Below, in pieces: positions 44,275 to 54,441 of a stretch of 64,000 nt of DNA. Positions within the stretch are counted from its first letter, which is position 1. Every line of letters starts with the position of its first letter. The notes below the pieces were generated by a model that was not told the origin of the DNA, did not search any database, and saw only the letters and a list, made by a program, of their open reading frames with translations. The position numbers were made by a program, and so were the translations under genes. The DNA is from Sphingomonas montana (lineage in GTDB: Bacteria; Pseudomonadota; Alphaproteobacteria; Sphingomonadales; Sphingomonadaceae), in the NCBI RefSeq assembly GCF_001956315.1, contig NZ_KV887142.1:108152-172151 (forward strand), given 5' to 3'.

Positions 44275-45372
44275 CTAACCCCACAACCGATCGGAAATCC
44301 CCTCCAGATACGCCGCCGCCCGCCGCGCCGCCCCCGGATCGTACAAAGCCTGCAACCGCCCCACATCCAGCCGCCGCGCCTCGGCCACAACCTCCCGCCA
44401 CCGCGCATTCGACCCCGGCCAGTTCGGCAACGCCACCGCCGCCCCCACATCGCCCAGCCGCTCCGATTTCCGCAGCTGCTCGTCGAAATAGCGCCACTCC
44501 GGCGCGCACAGATAAGGCCGCCCCACCCGCGCGATCTCGTGCACCGTATTGTCGCCGGCCGACGCGATCACCACGTCCGCCGCCGCCAGATACTCCGTCA
44601 CGTCCGGCACCCAGCCCAGTTCGCGCAGATTGCCGAAATCGGTCTCGTGTCCCTCGCGGTGCACCGGCCCCAGCACCAGCCACAGCGTATCGGGCAACGC
44701 CCGCGCCGCCATCGTCAGCGGCGCATAGGGCGTCCCCGCCCCGCCCCCGCCGGTCAGCACGACGATGATGTCCTGTGCCGGGTCCAGCCCCAGCTTGACC
44801 CGCGCCGCCGCCTTGTCCGGCACCGGCGCCAGCGTGGTGCACAGCCCGCCGGTGTAGCAGGTCCGCGCCCGCGCCCAGGCCGGATAATCGTCCTGCTCGA
44901 TCGCCGCGTCATAGGGCGCCAGCATCCCGACGCACGCCTGATACGCCCCCAGATGCCCCGGATCCATCCGGTCGCCATGCATCCGGACCGTCACCGCCGG
45001 CATGCTCGCGATCCGCGCGAGCAGCCCAAGCTCGGCCGAAACATCGATCACGAACAGCGTCGGGTCCGCATCGTCCAGATGATCGATGATCGTCCGCATC
45101 GTCCGCCGCGTCTTCTCCACGCCCAGCGGAACGCAGTGCATCACATCCGGCGTCGCCTCCGCGAACAGCGCCGCCGTCGGCACCGGCGCGCCGATCATGT
45201 CGGGCAGTTCCACGATCTTGATCGGCCGGTCATACCCGTCGAACAGCGAAGGCTTCGCCGTCATCACCGTCACCCGCCGCGCCGGGCTCATCTCCGAAAT
45301 GATCGCCCGCGCCCGGTTCGCATGCCCGCGCCCCTGATGATGGATGAAGAAACTGATCGGCCGCTCGGTCAA
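44275..45372 (-). CDS. Glycosyltransferase, MurG/GT28-like
   Basis: A protein of about 365 residues. The N terminus RPISFFIHHQGRGHANRARAI holds the glycine/histidine loop of GT-B glycosyltransferases. The second half has VVLTGGGGAGTPYAPL, a nucleotide-sugar-binding stretch ADVVIASAGDNTVHEIARVG and LCAPEWRYFDEQL. This is the pattern of the GT28 group that includes MurG. The acceptor is not known. No ATG is available near the first strand: TTG at 45372 (GGGGGG six bases before) or GTG at 45399 are the candidate starts. Confidence 0.82.
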   Translation of the reverse strand: MTERPISFFIHHQGRGHANRARAIISEMSPARRVTVMTAKPSLFDGYDRPIKIVELPDMIGAPVPTAALFAEATPDVMHCVPLGVEKTRRTMRTIIDHLDDADPTLFVIDVSAELGLLARIASMPAVTVRMHGDRMDPGHLGAYQACVGMLAPYDAAIEQDDYPAWARARTCYTGGLCTTLAPVPDKAAARVKLGLDPAQDIIVVLTGGGGAGTPYAPLTMAARALPDTLWLVLGPVHREGHETDFGNLRELGWVPDVTEYLAAADVVIASAGDNTVHEIARVGRPYLCAPEWRYFDEQLRKSERLGDVGAAVALPNWPGSNARWREVVAEARRLDVGRLQALYDPGAARRAAAYLEGISDRLWG

Positions 45373-45463
45373 AGGATGCCCCCCGCAATATCCCTCCACC
45401 TACCGCATCGCTTGGTCGGCACGCCAGCGGGATCCAAGCCTGAAACCCGAACCCGACACCAAC

Positions 45464-45700
45464 CCCGTTCGGTTCGAGCCTGTCGAGAACGCCGCACCAC
45501 GTTCTTTCCAGACAGTTTCAAACGCTCCCCCCTAAACCCCGTCCATCCCGAGCGAGGTCGAAGGACCCTTCGACCGCAGTCGAGACGCCCACATCACCCC
45601 TCGGCTACGCTCGGGGAAGCGTGCCTCGACTGCGCTCGGCATGGACGGGGTTTGGCGGTAGCGTTCAACCTGGTCGACAAGCTCGAACCAAACGGGGCGG
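45464..45700. repeat. Composite repeat: family B arms flanking a complete family A element
   Basis: A left family B arm (GTTCGGTTCGAGCCTGTC, then GAGAAC) at about 45466 is followed by a complete family A palindrome at 45537-45650. The matching right arm (ACAAGCTCGAACCAAACGG) is at about 45680-45698. It looks as if a family A element was inserted into, or became nested in, a family B hairpin. No gene is visible in the 380-base gap. Confidence 0.8.
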
Positions 45701-45752
45701 GAATAACCAAACCCCTTGCCCACACCCCCCGCGCCATGCTTCCAGCTTGGCA

Positions 45753-46358
45753 ATGACCACACGCAGCCTCTTCGCCACGCGCTTCTACGAAGGCGCCCTC
45801 GCCGACGCGGACCTCCTGGAGGAACTCGACCACAGCTGCCGCACACTGGCGCAGGACGATCGCGCCGGCCGCGCCTGGTGCAAGGCGAAGGGCTATCCCG
45901 GCTACACCAGCTACGCCTCGCTCGACGACCTGCCCATGCGCGACCCCGCCTTCGCCGACCTGAAACGCAAGCTAGATGCCCACGTCCAGCGCTTCGCCAC
46001 CGAATCGTTCATGGATCTCGGCGGGCGGAAGCTGAAACTCGACAGCCTCTGGGTCAACGTCCTGAAACCCGCCGGCATGCACAGCGGCCACCTCCATCCG
46101 GGCAGCGTCGTGTCCGGCACGGTCTACATCGCCGTCCCGCCCGGCGCCGGCCCGCTGAAGCTGGAGGACCCCCGCCTCCCCATGATGATGGCCGCCCCGC
46201 AACGCACCGACAATGCGCCCGAGGACAGCCAGACCTTCGTCTACGCCCGGCCCGAACCCGGCAGCATCTTCCTCTGGGAAAGCTGGCTCCGCCACGAAGT
46301 CGCCCCCGGGACGGCGAAGTCGGAACGGATCAGCGTGAGCTTCAACTACCGGCGGTGA
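45753..46358 (+). CDS. Putative 2OG-Fe(II) oxygenase family protein
   Basis: A 201-residue protein whose middle reads GMHSGHLHPGSVVSGTVYI, giving a possible iron-binding histidine pair, and whose end reads FLWESWLRHEVAPG (His) and ERISVSFNYR. This is the layout of the small putative 2-oxoglutarate oxygenase family PF13759/TIGR02466. The start at 45753 is followed by TTRSLFATRFYEG, typical of the family. Substrate unknown. It is flanked on both sides by dispersed palindromes. Confidence 0.82.
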   Translation: MTTRSLFATRFYEGALADADLLEELDHSCRTLAQDDRAGRAWCKAKGYPGYTSYASLDDLPMRDPAFADLKRKLDAHVQRFATESFMDLGGRKLKLDSLWVNVLKPAGMHSGHLHPGSVVSGTVYIAVPPGAGPLKLEDPRLPMMMAAPQRTDNAPEDSQTFVYARPEPGSIFLWESWLRHEVAPGTAKSERISVSFNYRR

Positions 46359-46456
46359 GTGGAGACCGCACGACGTTTCGCGCACCTCGAACGGTTCTCA
46401 AAACACTCAAACAGGTCCCCGGCCTTCGCCAGGGAACGGAACCTGAGCACAAGAAA

Positions 46457-46540
46457 CCGCCCATCCCGAGCGAAGTCGAGGGACTCTTCGAGCGAAGCCG
46501 AGAAGCCAACAACACCCCGAGACAGACCTCCGGGGAAACT
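46457..46540. repeat. Truncated family A repeat
   Basis: The left half CCGCCCATCCCGAGCGAAGT, then GAGGGACTC and the inner arm TCGAGCGAAGCCGAGA, is present. The right half has decayed to ACACCCCGAGACAGACCTCCG. It lies just upstream of a perfect family B hairpin in a 357-base gap without genes. Confidence 0.7.
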
Positions 46541-46607
46541 ACCTGGCCCTCACAGGCATCAAACGGGACCCGGACACAAAAGCCGAACCGGCAAACAATA
46601 CAAACCC

Positions 46608-46669
46608 CCGTTTGGTTCGAGCCTGTCGAGAACCCCGCGCGGAGTTCTCGACAGGCTCGAACCAAACGG
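46608..46669. repeat. Perfect family B hairpin
   Basis: Two exactly complementary 26-base arms (46608-46633 and 46644-46669; the left begins CCGTTTGGTTCGAGCCTGTC) enclose the 10-base loop CCCGCGCGGA. This is the reference copy of the family. It lies between the converging ends of the oxygenase-like gene and the complex I subunit gene. Confidence 0.9.
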
Positions 46670-46715
46670 AACTCAGATCTAAAAAGCCACCGAAACCAGT
46701 CCGGAGCCCCGGATC

Positions 46716-48798
<2,083 letters not shown>

Positions 48799-48920
48799 CC
48801 CGACCGTCCCCCTCCCCCCACCGGGGGGAGGGCGGGGTAGCTTGGAAAGACCGCGTCCCAACCGCGACCGCACGCCTTTCCGCGTGCAAAATCGCCTCGC
48901 CTGCCGTACAGGAAAGGGCT

Positions 48921-49289
48921 ATGGAAAAGCCCCGCCTCGTTCTCCGCGCCCCCGCCGCGGCCGTCGTGCCCGACGACGTCGTCACGCCGGTCCCGCCGGT
49001 CGTCACCACCGCCATCGCGCGCAAGCTCTGCCTTCAGGCCACCTACAACAAGACGTCGATCCGCATCGCGCCGCACGTCCTCTACACGCGGCACGACGAT
49101 CCGATCCTTGACGCGGTCGTGCTGGAACGCGACGGCGCGCGCCCCAAGCTCATCAAGCTCGGCGCCTTCCGTCTCTCGGGTCTGACCGACCTGGCGCTAA
49201 CTTCCTTCCCCTTCACCCGCCACCCCGCCTTCGACGCCGACAACCCGGCCTATGCCGACACCGTTATCCTGATGGCGACGCCGGGCTGA
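48921..49289 (+). CDS. Conserved hypothetical protein with a WYL-like beta region
   Basis: A 122-residue protein. After a proline-rich start (MEKPRLVLRAPAAAVVPDD) it has IRIAPHVLYTRHDDPILDAVVLERDG and KLGAFRLSGLTDLALTSFPF. This run of strands is reminiscent of WYL ligand-binding domains. The resemblance is by eye and weak. There is no DNA-binding domain attached. The gap upstream holds a CCCTCCCCCC / GGGGGGAGGG hairpin (about 48810-48830) after pgm. Confidence 0.65.
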   Translation: MEKPRLVLRAPAAAVVPDDVVTPVPPVVTTAIARKLCLQATYNKTSIRIAPHVLYTRHDDPILDAVVLERDGARPKLIKLGAFRLSGLTDLALTSFPFTRHPAFDADNPAYADTVILMATPG

Positions 49290-49592
49290 CCGTCCAAGCG
49301 ACGTGAGGCCGAGGCCGGTTCCATCGTCGCGCCTCGTCCGGCGTGATGATCCCGCCGAAAAACCGCGCTTCCCGAGCGCAGTCGAGACGCCCTACGGCAC
49401 CGCAGGGAACATCGGCAGGCAGTGCAAAGCCCCAAGCGCATTTGGTTACATTGAAGTCGGCTCAGCACACCGTCATCCCGGATCAAGTCCGCGACGACGG
49501 GCGGTCAAACCTGATCGCTCCTGACGCCAGACCATGATCGTGTCGAAAGACTTGCTCCTCCACCCCATTTGGTTCGAGCCGGGTAACCGGCG
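49290..49592. other. Gene-free gap with repeat fragments
   Basis: This 303-base stretch holds a family A fragment (about 49367-49392, CCCGAGCGCAGTCGAGACGC), a half-copy of the CCCGGA palindrome at 49475-49491 and a broken family B arm at about 49568 (ATTTGGTTCGAGCC). No coding potential is evident. Three repeat families overlapping here suggests an intergenic landing site. Confidence 0.6.
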
Positions 49593-50558
49593 CTAAGCCC
49601 GCTGCCGCCCCAGCTCCGCCGGGACACCCCGCTCCGCCACACGATACCCGTTCCGCCCCGCCGCCTTTACGGCATAGAGCGCGGCGTCGGCGGCGGCGAA
49701 GACCGCTTCCGGATCGTAGCGCCACGGGTCGTCCGGCCGCGCGATGCCGATCGATCCGCGCACCTCCAGCATCCGGCCGTTCCACGGGATCGGCACGCCC
49801 AGCGCCGCCAGATAGCGCGCCACCCGGCGTTCCAGCCGGTCCCCGTCCGCTCCGTCCGCATGCAGCAGCACCGCGAACTCGTCGCCGCCGATCCGCGCCA
49901 CCATTTCCGCGTCGGCGAACCCGGTCGCCAGCCGTTCCGCCGCCGCGCGCAGGCACGCATCGCCGGCGTCGTGGCCCAGCCGGTCGTTCACCTGCTTGAA
50001 CCCGTCCAGGTCCAGCAACAGCAGCGCCCCCAGCGGCCGCACCGACGCCGTATCCAGGAACCGGTTCTGGAACAGCGCCCGGTTGGCAAGGCCGGTCAGC
50101 GCGTCCTGCTCCGCCATGCGGCGCATCGCGTCCCATCGCAGGCGTTCGTCGGTCACGTCCTGTTTCAACCCGTAAAGCCGCACCGCACGTCCACCCCGGA
50201 CCACCACGTCGCCGGTCAGCCGCAGCCACCGCCGCGCTCCGTCCGTACGCACGATCTCCGCGTCGATCCGCATCGGGCGGCAGCGGCGGATCGCATCGCT
50301 GCGGACCCGTTCCAGCAGCTCGCGTGATTCCTCGCTATATTGTCCGATCATCTCGGCCCGCACCGCCGGCCGCGACGGGCACAGCCCGAACATGTCGTAC
50401 ACCGCGTCCGTCCAGGACAGCCGGTCGTCGGCCAGGTCGCATTCCCACGCGCCGAACCCGGCCAGCGCCGCCGCGCGGCACATCAGACTGGCCTCGGGCC
50501 GTTCGCCCATTGCCCCAATATCAGCCCTCACCGCCGGACAGCCCCCGAGATACTTCAT
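49593..50558 (-). CDS. PAS-GGDEF diguanylate cyclase
   Basis: A 321-residue soluble protein with a PAS domain at about residues 33-140 (FGAWECDLADDRLSWTDAVYDMFGL, YGLKQDVTDE) and a GGDEF domain with DALTGLANR, LLDLDGFKQVNDRLGHDAGD and intact GGDEF at 224-228. It should synthesise c-di-GMP in response to a PAS-sensed signal. No EAL domain is present. The ATG at 50558 is the first in frame; an ATG at 50510 is an alternative. Confidence 0.9.
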   Translation of the reverse strand: MKYLGGCPAVRADIGAMGERPEASLMCRAAALAGFGAWECDLADDRLSWTDAVYDMFGLCPSRPAVRAEMIGQYSEESRELLERVRSDAIRRCRPMRIDAEIVRTDGARRWLRLTGDVVVRGGRAVRLYGLKQDVTDERLRWDAMRRMAEQDALTGLANRALFQNRFLDTASVRPLGALLLLDLDGFKQVNDRLGHDAGDACLRAAAERLATGFADAEMVARIGGDEFAVLLHADGADGDRLERRVARYLAALGVPIPWNGRMLEVRGSIGIARPDDPWRYDPEAVFAAADAALYAVKAAGRNGYRVAERGVPAELGRQRA

Positions 50559-50623
50559 CCACCGCCCGGCAGACTAGATCGGATGGGTTAACGAAAACGT
50601 CGGGTGGCGCGGCGACGTTACGG

Positions 50624-51349
50624 TCAGCTGCCCGAAACGCTCTCGCACGCCTTGATCGCGCCCGGTTCCGGCCGCGGTCCGCGCGCCTCGTACATCGCCA
50701 GATAACCGCCGGCCGACGGCATTGCCCGCCGCTCGACCCGGACATAGCCCACCGCCGCGAATTCGCAGTCGAGCAGTGCCGGCGGAGTCCCGTGGTTCTG
50801 CGTCAGTCGGTCGGCATCCACCACCACCACGCGCCCGCCCGCCCGCAACGCCGGCCGCAATCGCCACAGAAACTCGTACGGCGTTTCTATCTCGTGATAC
50901 ATGTGAACCAGGAACACCCGGTCGAAACTATTCTCGGGCAGCTTCGGATCGGCCGGCGTGCCCAGCTTCACGCTGACCATGTCCAGCGCCTCGCGCGTCA
51001 CGCGCTCGGCCAGCTTGTCGCGCGTCGCCGGCTGGATATCCTCCGCCAGCACGCGGCCTTCCGCCCCCACCCGCTGCGCCAGCCGGATCGTGTAATATCC
51101 CTCGCCCGCGCCGATATCGGCCACGGTCATGCCCTTGCGCACGCCGGAATAGTCCATGACCGTGTCCGCCTCGCGCAACCGGTCGCGCTCCTCCTCGTTC
51201 GACCACCGGTCGGATACGATCGCCGCGACAGGCCGGTGCGCGTCGGGGAACGCCCCGGGCTTCACCTTCGCGTCCGGCGCGGCCGGGGGCGCGGCCGCCC
51301 CGCACGCCGCCACCATCAGCAGCCCCGACAGCGCGATCGCCGTGCGCAT
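50624..51349 (-). CDS. Class I SAM-dependent methyltransferase with lipoprotein signal
   Basis: A 241-residue protein. The N terminus MRTAIALSGLLMVAACGAAA is a lipoprotein signal with lipobox VAAC. The catalytic domain has VADIGAGEGYYTIRLAQRVG (SAM-binding motif I), VLAEDIQPA, FDRVFLVHMYHEI and GGRVVVVDAD. A methyltransferase exported as a lipoprotein is odd, since SAM is cytoplasmic, although such proteins are annotated in proteobacteria. Its ATG overlaps the prfB stop (TGATG). Substrate unknown. Confidence 0.82.
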   Translation of the reverse strand: MRTAIALSGLLMVAACGAAAPPAAPDAKVKPGAFPDAHRPVAAIVSDRWSNEEERDRLREADTVMDYSGVRKGMTVADIGAGEGYYTIRLAQRVGAEGRVLAEDIQPATRDKLAERVTREALDMVSVKLGTPADPKLPENSFDRVFLVHMYHEIETPYEFLWRLRPALRAGGRVVVVDADRLTQNHGTPPALLDCEFAAVGYVRVERRAMPSAGGYLAMYEARGPRPEPGAIKACESVSGS

Positions 51350-52476
51350 CACTCGACGTCCTCCACATCCACTTCCTCGCCGGTCACGCGCTGCGACAGT
51401 GCGGCCGCCATGAACTTGTCCAGGTCGCCGTCCAGCACGTCGCCCGGCGCGGTGGACGTCACCCCGGTGCGCAGGTCCTTCACCAGCTGATAGGGTTGCA
51501 GGACATAGGATCGGATCTGGTGGCCCCAGCCGATCTCGGTCTTGGCGGCATAGCCTTCGTCGGCCGCCGCCTCGCGGATCGCCAGCTCGCGCTCGTACAT
51601 CCGGGCCTTCAGCTGCTTCAGCGCCTCCGCCTTGTTCTTGTGCTGGCTGCGCTGGTTCTGGCACGCCACAATGATCCCGGTCGGCAGATGGGTGATCCGC
51701 ACCGCGGAATCGGTGGTGTTCACATGCTGTCCGCCGGACCCCGACGCGCGGTACGTGTCGATCTTCAGGTCCTTGTCCAGCACCTCGATGTCGATGTCGT
51801 CGTCGACCTCCGGATACACCCAGACGCTGGCAAAGCTCGTGTGCCGCCGCGCCGCGCTGTCATACGGGCTGATCCGCACCAGGCGGTGAACGCCGCTCTC
51901 GGTCTTGGCATAGCCATAGGCATTCTCGCCCTTGACCAGGATGGTGGCGGACTTGATGCCCGCCTGCTCGCCCGAATGATGGTCGATCAGCTCGACCTTC
52001 AGCCCCCGCCGCTCGGCCCAGCGCGTGTACATGCGGCTCAGCATCCCCGCCCAGTCCTGGCTCTCGGTCCCGCCCGCGCCGGCGTTCACCTCGATATAGC
52101 TGTTGTTGCCGTCCGCCTCACCCGCCAGCAGCGCGGTCACCTTGTCGCGCTCCGCCCGCTCGGCCAGCGCGCCCAGGCTGGCGATGCCGTCGTTCACCAT
52201 CGCGGCGTCGCCTTCGCCCTCGGCCATATCGATCAGCTCGATCGTGTCGGCCAGCTCGCCCTCGATCGCGCGGGTCGCGTTGACGGCTTCGTCCAGCCGG
52301 CGGCGTTCGCGCATCACCTCCTGCGCGGCCTTCGGGTCGTTCCACAGCGTCGGGTCCTCGACGCGGTTGTTCAGCTCCTCCAGGCGGCGGAGCGCGCGGT
52401 CCCAATCGAGGAAACGGCGGAGCAACGCCAATGCGGCGTTGATCTGGTCGGCGTGGGCTTGCGCTTCGGCGCGCAT
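51349..52476 (-). CDS. prfB: Peptide chain release factor 2
   Basis: A 375-residue class I release factor that reads UGA and UAA. The peptidyl-tRNA hydrolysis motif GGQ is at residues 248-250 (SGSGGQHVN). The stop-codon-recognition tripeptide region reads SPY (RISPYDSAARRH) where E. coli has SPF, as usual in alphaproteobacteria. The gene is one continuous frame, with no in-frame UGA and hence no programmed +1 frameshift. The ATG at 52476 gives the normal N-terminal coiled coil. Confidence 0.96.
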   Translation of the reverse strand: MRAEAQAHADQINAALALLRRFLDWDRALRRLEELNNRVEDPTLWNDPKAAQEVMRERRRLDEAVNATRAIEGELADTIELIDMAEGEGDAAMVNDGIASLGALAERAERDKVTALLAGEADGNNSYIEVNAGAGGTESQDWAGMLSRMYTRWAERRGLKVELIDHHSGEQAGIKSATILVKGENAYGYAKTESGVHRLVRISPYDSAARRHTSFASVWVYPEVDDDIDIEVLDKDLKIDTYRASGSGGQHVNTTDSAVRITHLPTGIIVACQNQRSQHKNKAEALKQLKARMYERELAIREAAADEGYAAKTEIGWGHQIRSYVLQPYQLVKDLRTGVTSTAPGDVLDGDLDKFMAAALSQRVTGEEVDVEDVE

Positions 52477-52659
52477 GACGGTTCTCCGGTACGGTCGCGG
52501 CGCCCGCATGGGGCTCGTCCGCGCAATCTTCCGCAGATAGGGGAATCGCCCATGGTTCCGCAACCCGCGACATCGCCCGGCCGCCTGCACGATGCCGCTT
52601 TCGCACTGGCGCAACACCGCGGAAAGGATAGGCTCGCCACCGGGTCTGGGGGATGTGCA

Positions 52660-54141
52660 ATGCGGTGTCGCCGTCTGGTGGGAATGCTTTCGGTCGCCGC
52701 GCTGCTTTCGGCCTGCGGCGGCGGCGGCGGCGGACGCAACGCACCCGTCACCGGTGGCAACGGCGGCGGTATCGCGACGTCCAACCCCACGCCCGGCCCC
52801 ACCCCCCCACCCGTCGCCGGCACCGGCGGGGGCTGCTCGTTGCGCGAACGGCAGGATTGGGCCGCCGCCCAGTTGCGCGAATGGTATCTGTTTCCCGAAA
52901 CGCTGCCCACCACGTTCGATCCCACGCCCTTCGGCTCGGTCGATACCTATGTCGATGCGCTCACCGCCACCGCGCGCGGGCAACGCCGCGACCGGTTCTT
53001 CACCTACCTCACCTCGATCAGGGAGGAGGATGCGTTCTACGCCTCCGGGGCCAGCGCGGGCTTCGGCATCCGCCTGTCGGTCGGGGGCGACGGGCGGCAG
53101 GTCTTCATCAACGAAACCTTCGAAGGCACGCCCGCAGCCGCGGCCGGCATCGATCGCGGCGACGAGATACTGGCGATCGGCAGCAGCGACACGCCCCTGC
53201 GATCGATTCCCGAATATCTGAACTTCGGCGGTCCCGATCCGATCGCCGTGGCGCTCGGCGAAGACCGCGTCGGCGTCACTCGCACGCTCCGAATCCGCAA
53301 TGCCGCCGGCACGCGCCTCGTGACGCTTGCCAAAGCGGACTATGACATCCCGCCGGTCTCCAGCCGCTACGGCGCGCGGGTGCTGACCGACGGCGGGCGG
53401 CGTGTCGGCTACATCAATCTGCGCACCTTCATTGCCAGCGCCGATCCCGCGTTGCGTGCCGCCTTCGCCGGGTTCCGGCGCGACGGCATCACCGACGTCA
53501 TCGTCGACCTTCGCTACAATGGCGGCGGGCTGATCTCGATCGCCGAACTGATGGTCGATCTGCTCGGCCGCGACCGCACGACCAGTGACGTCCAGGGCTA
53601 TACCAGCTTCCGCCCCGAAAAGGCGTCGAACGACATCGTCCGCTTCTTTGAGCGGCAACCCGAATCGATCGCGCCCACCCGCGTGGCGTTCATCGGCACC
53701 GGCGGCACCGCATCGGCCAGCGAATTGGTCGTCAACGCCTTCACCCCCTATCTACGCGGCCGGTCCGCGCTGATCGGCGGCAACACCTTCGGCAAGCCAG
53801 TCGGCCAGATCGCCCTGGATCGACCGGCCTGTGACGATCGGCTGCGCGTCGTGGCGATCGCGGTGCAGAACAGCGCGCGCTCCGCCGCCTATTTCGACGG
53901 TCTGGCCGCCACGGTGGGGGCCAGCTGCGCCGCCGGCGACGACCTCGCCTTCCCGCTCGGCGACCCACGCGAATCGAGCGTCGCCCGCGCGCTCGACTTC
54001 CTCGCCGCGCGCCCCTGCACCCCCATCTCCCCCACCCCGTCCGCCACCGCCGGCCTGTCCGGCCGCGCGCTCGGCGGCATGGAACTGCTGATGCCATCGA
54101 CCCCCACCGCCGCCCAGCGCGAGGTTCCGGGGCTGTTCTAG
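52660..54141 (+). CDS. S41 family (C-terminal processing) peptidase lipoprotein
   Basis: A 493-residue lipoprotein: lipobox LLSACGGGG with the modified cysteine near residue 20, then a Gly/Pro/Thr-rich linker. A PDZ domain lies at about 130-215 (SAGFGIRLSVGGDGRQVFI, AAGIDRGDEILAIG). The S41 catalytic core follows: DVIVDLRYNGGGLI, GGTASASELV with the catalytic serine (about 352), and NTFGKPVG with Lys379. It probably cleaves proteins in the periplasm. The ATG at 52660 has GGGGGA upstream. Confidence 0.92.
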   Translation: MRCRRLVGMLSVAALLSACGGGGGGRNAPVTGGNGGGIATSNPTPGPTPPPVAGTGGGCSLRERQDWAAAQLREWYLFPETLPTTFDPTPFGSVDTYVDALTATARGQRRDRFFTYLTSIREEDAFYASGASAGFGIRLSVGGDGRQVFINETFEGTPAAAAGIDRGDEILAIGSSDTPLRSIPEYLNFGGPDPIAVALGEDRVGVTRTLRIRNAAGTRLVTLAKADYDIPPVSSRYGARVLTDGGRRVGYINLRTFIASADPALRAAFAGFRRDGITDVIVDLRYNGGGLISIAELMVDLLGRDRTTSDVQGYTSFRPEKASNDIVRFFERQPESIAPTRVAFIGTGGTASASELVVNAFTPYLRGRSALIGGNTFGKPVGQIALDRPACDDRLRVVAIAVQNSARSAAYFDGLAATVGASCAAGDDLAFPLGDPRESSVARALDFLAARPCTPISPTPSATAGLSGRALGGMELLMPSTPTAAQREVPGLF

Positions 54142-54149
54142 AAAACGAC

Positions 54150-54184
54150 CGAAAGCCCTACCCCACCGGGGGAGGGAGAACCCC
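54150..54184. repeat. CCCCACCGGGGG-type hairpin downstream of the protease gene
   Basis: CTACCCCACCGGGGGAGGGAG at about 54158-54178 forms a short G/C-rich stem after the S41 gene. It belongs to the loose CTCCCC/GGGGAG hairpin group seen after other genes. It may help end transcription but lacks a T run. Confidence 0.45.
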
Positions 54185-54286
54185 GACAACCGCGCCGAAA
54201 AACATGCCCGATGCGAACTACCGGCCGGCCTTTCCGGATAATTCGACCGACGACCGTACCAAGCCTGAAGTCCGTGGCATGACCTA

Positions 54287-54401
54287 GGCCCCTCTCCTTC
54301 GGGGGAGGGGTTGGGGTGGGGGCAACAGCACCACACCTCCAACGTCACCAGCTTGAAGCGGTCGGCCCCGCCCCAACACCTCCCATGAAGGAAAGGGGCT
54401 T
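54287..54401. repeat. Long inverted repeat (family D), about 40-base arms
   Basis: The left part (GGCCCCTCTCCTTCGGGGGA, then GGGGTTGGGGTGGGGGCAAC; 54287-54325) and right part (GTCGGCCCCGCCCCAACACC, then TCCCATGAAGGAAAGGGGCT; 54361-54400) are largely complementary around a 35-base spacer. A degenerate copy lies at 950-1035 and a partial one near 57045-57110. It lies between the convergent S41 protease and mrcA genes. Confidence 0.75.
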
Positions 54402-54441
54402 CTTGCCCTCCGAACCGACCGACCGACCGAAGACCCGGCCC

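Noticed and set aside
41920..46669. Possible CRISPR array
   Set aside because: The repeated units are long palindromes of at least two families at irregular distances of hundreds to thousands of bases, separated by genes, and no cas gene is present.
51349..52476. Programmed frameshift in prfB
   Set aside because: The release factor 2 frame is continuous from the ATG at 52476, and no CTTTGA-type shift site occurs near codon 25.
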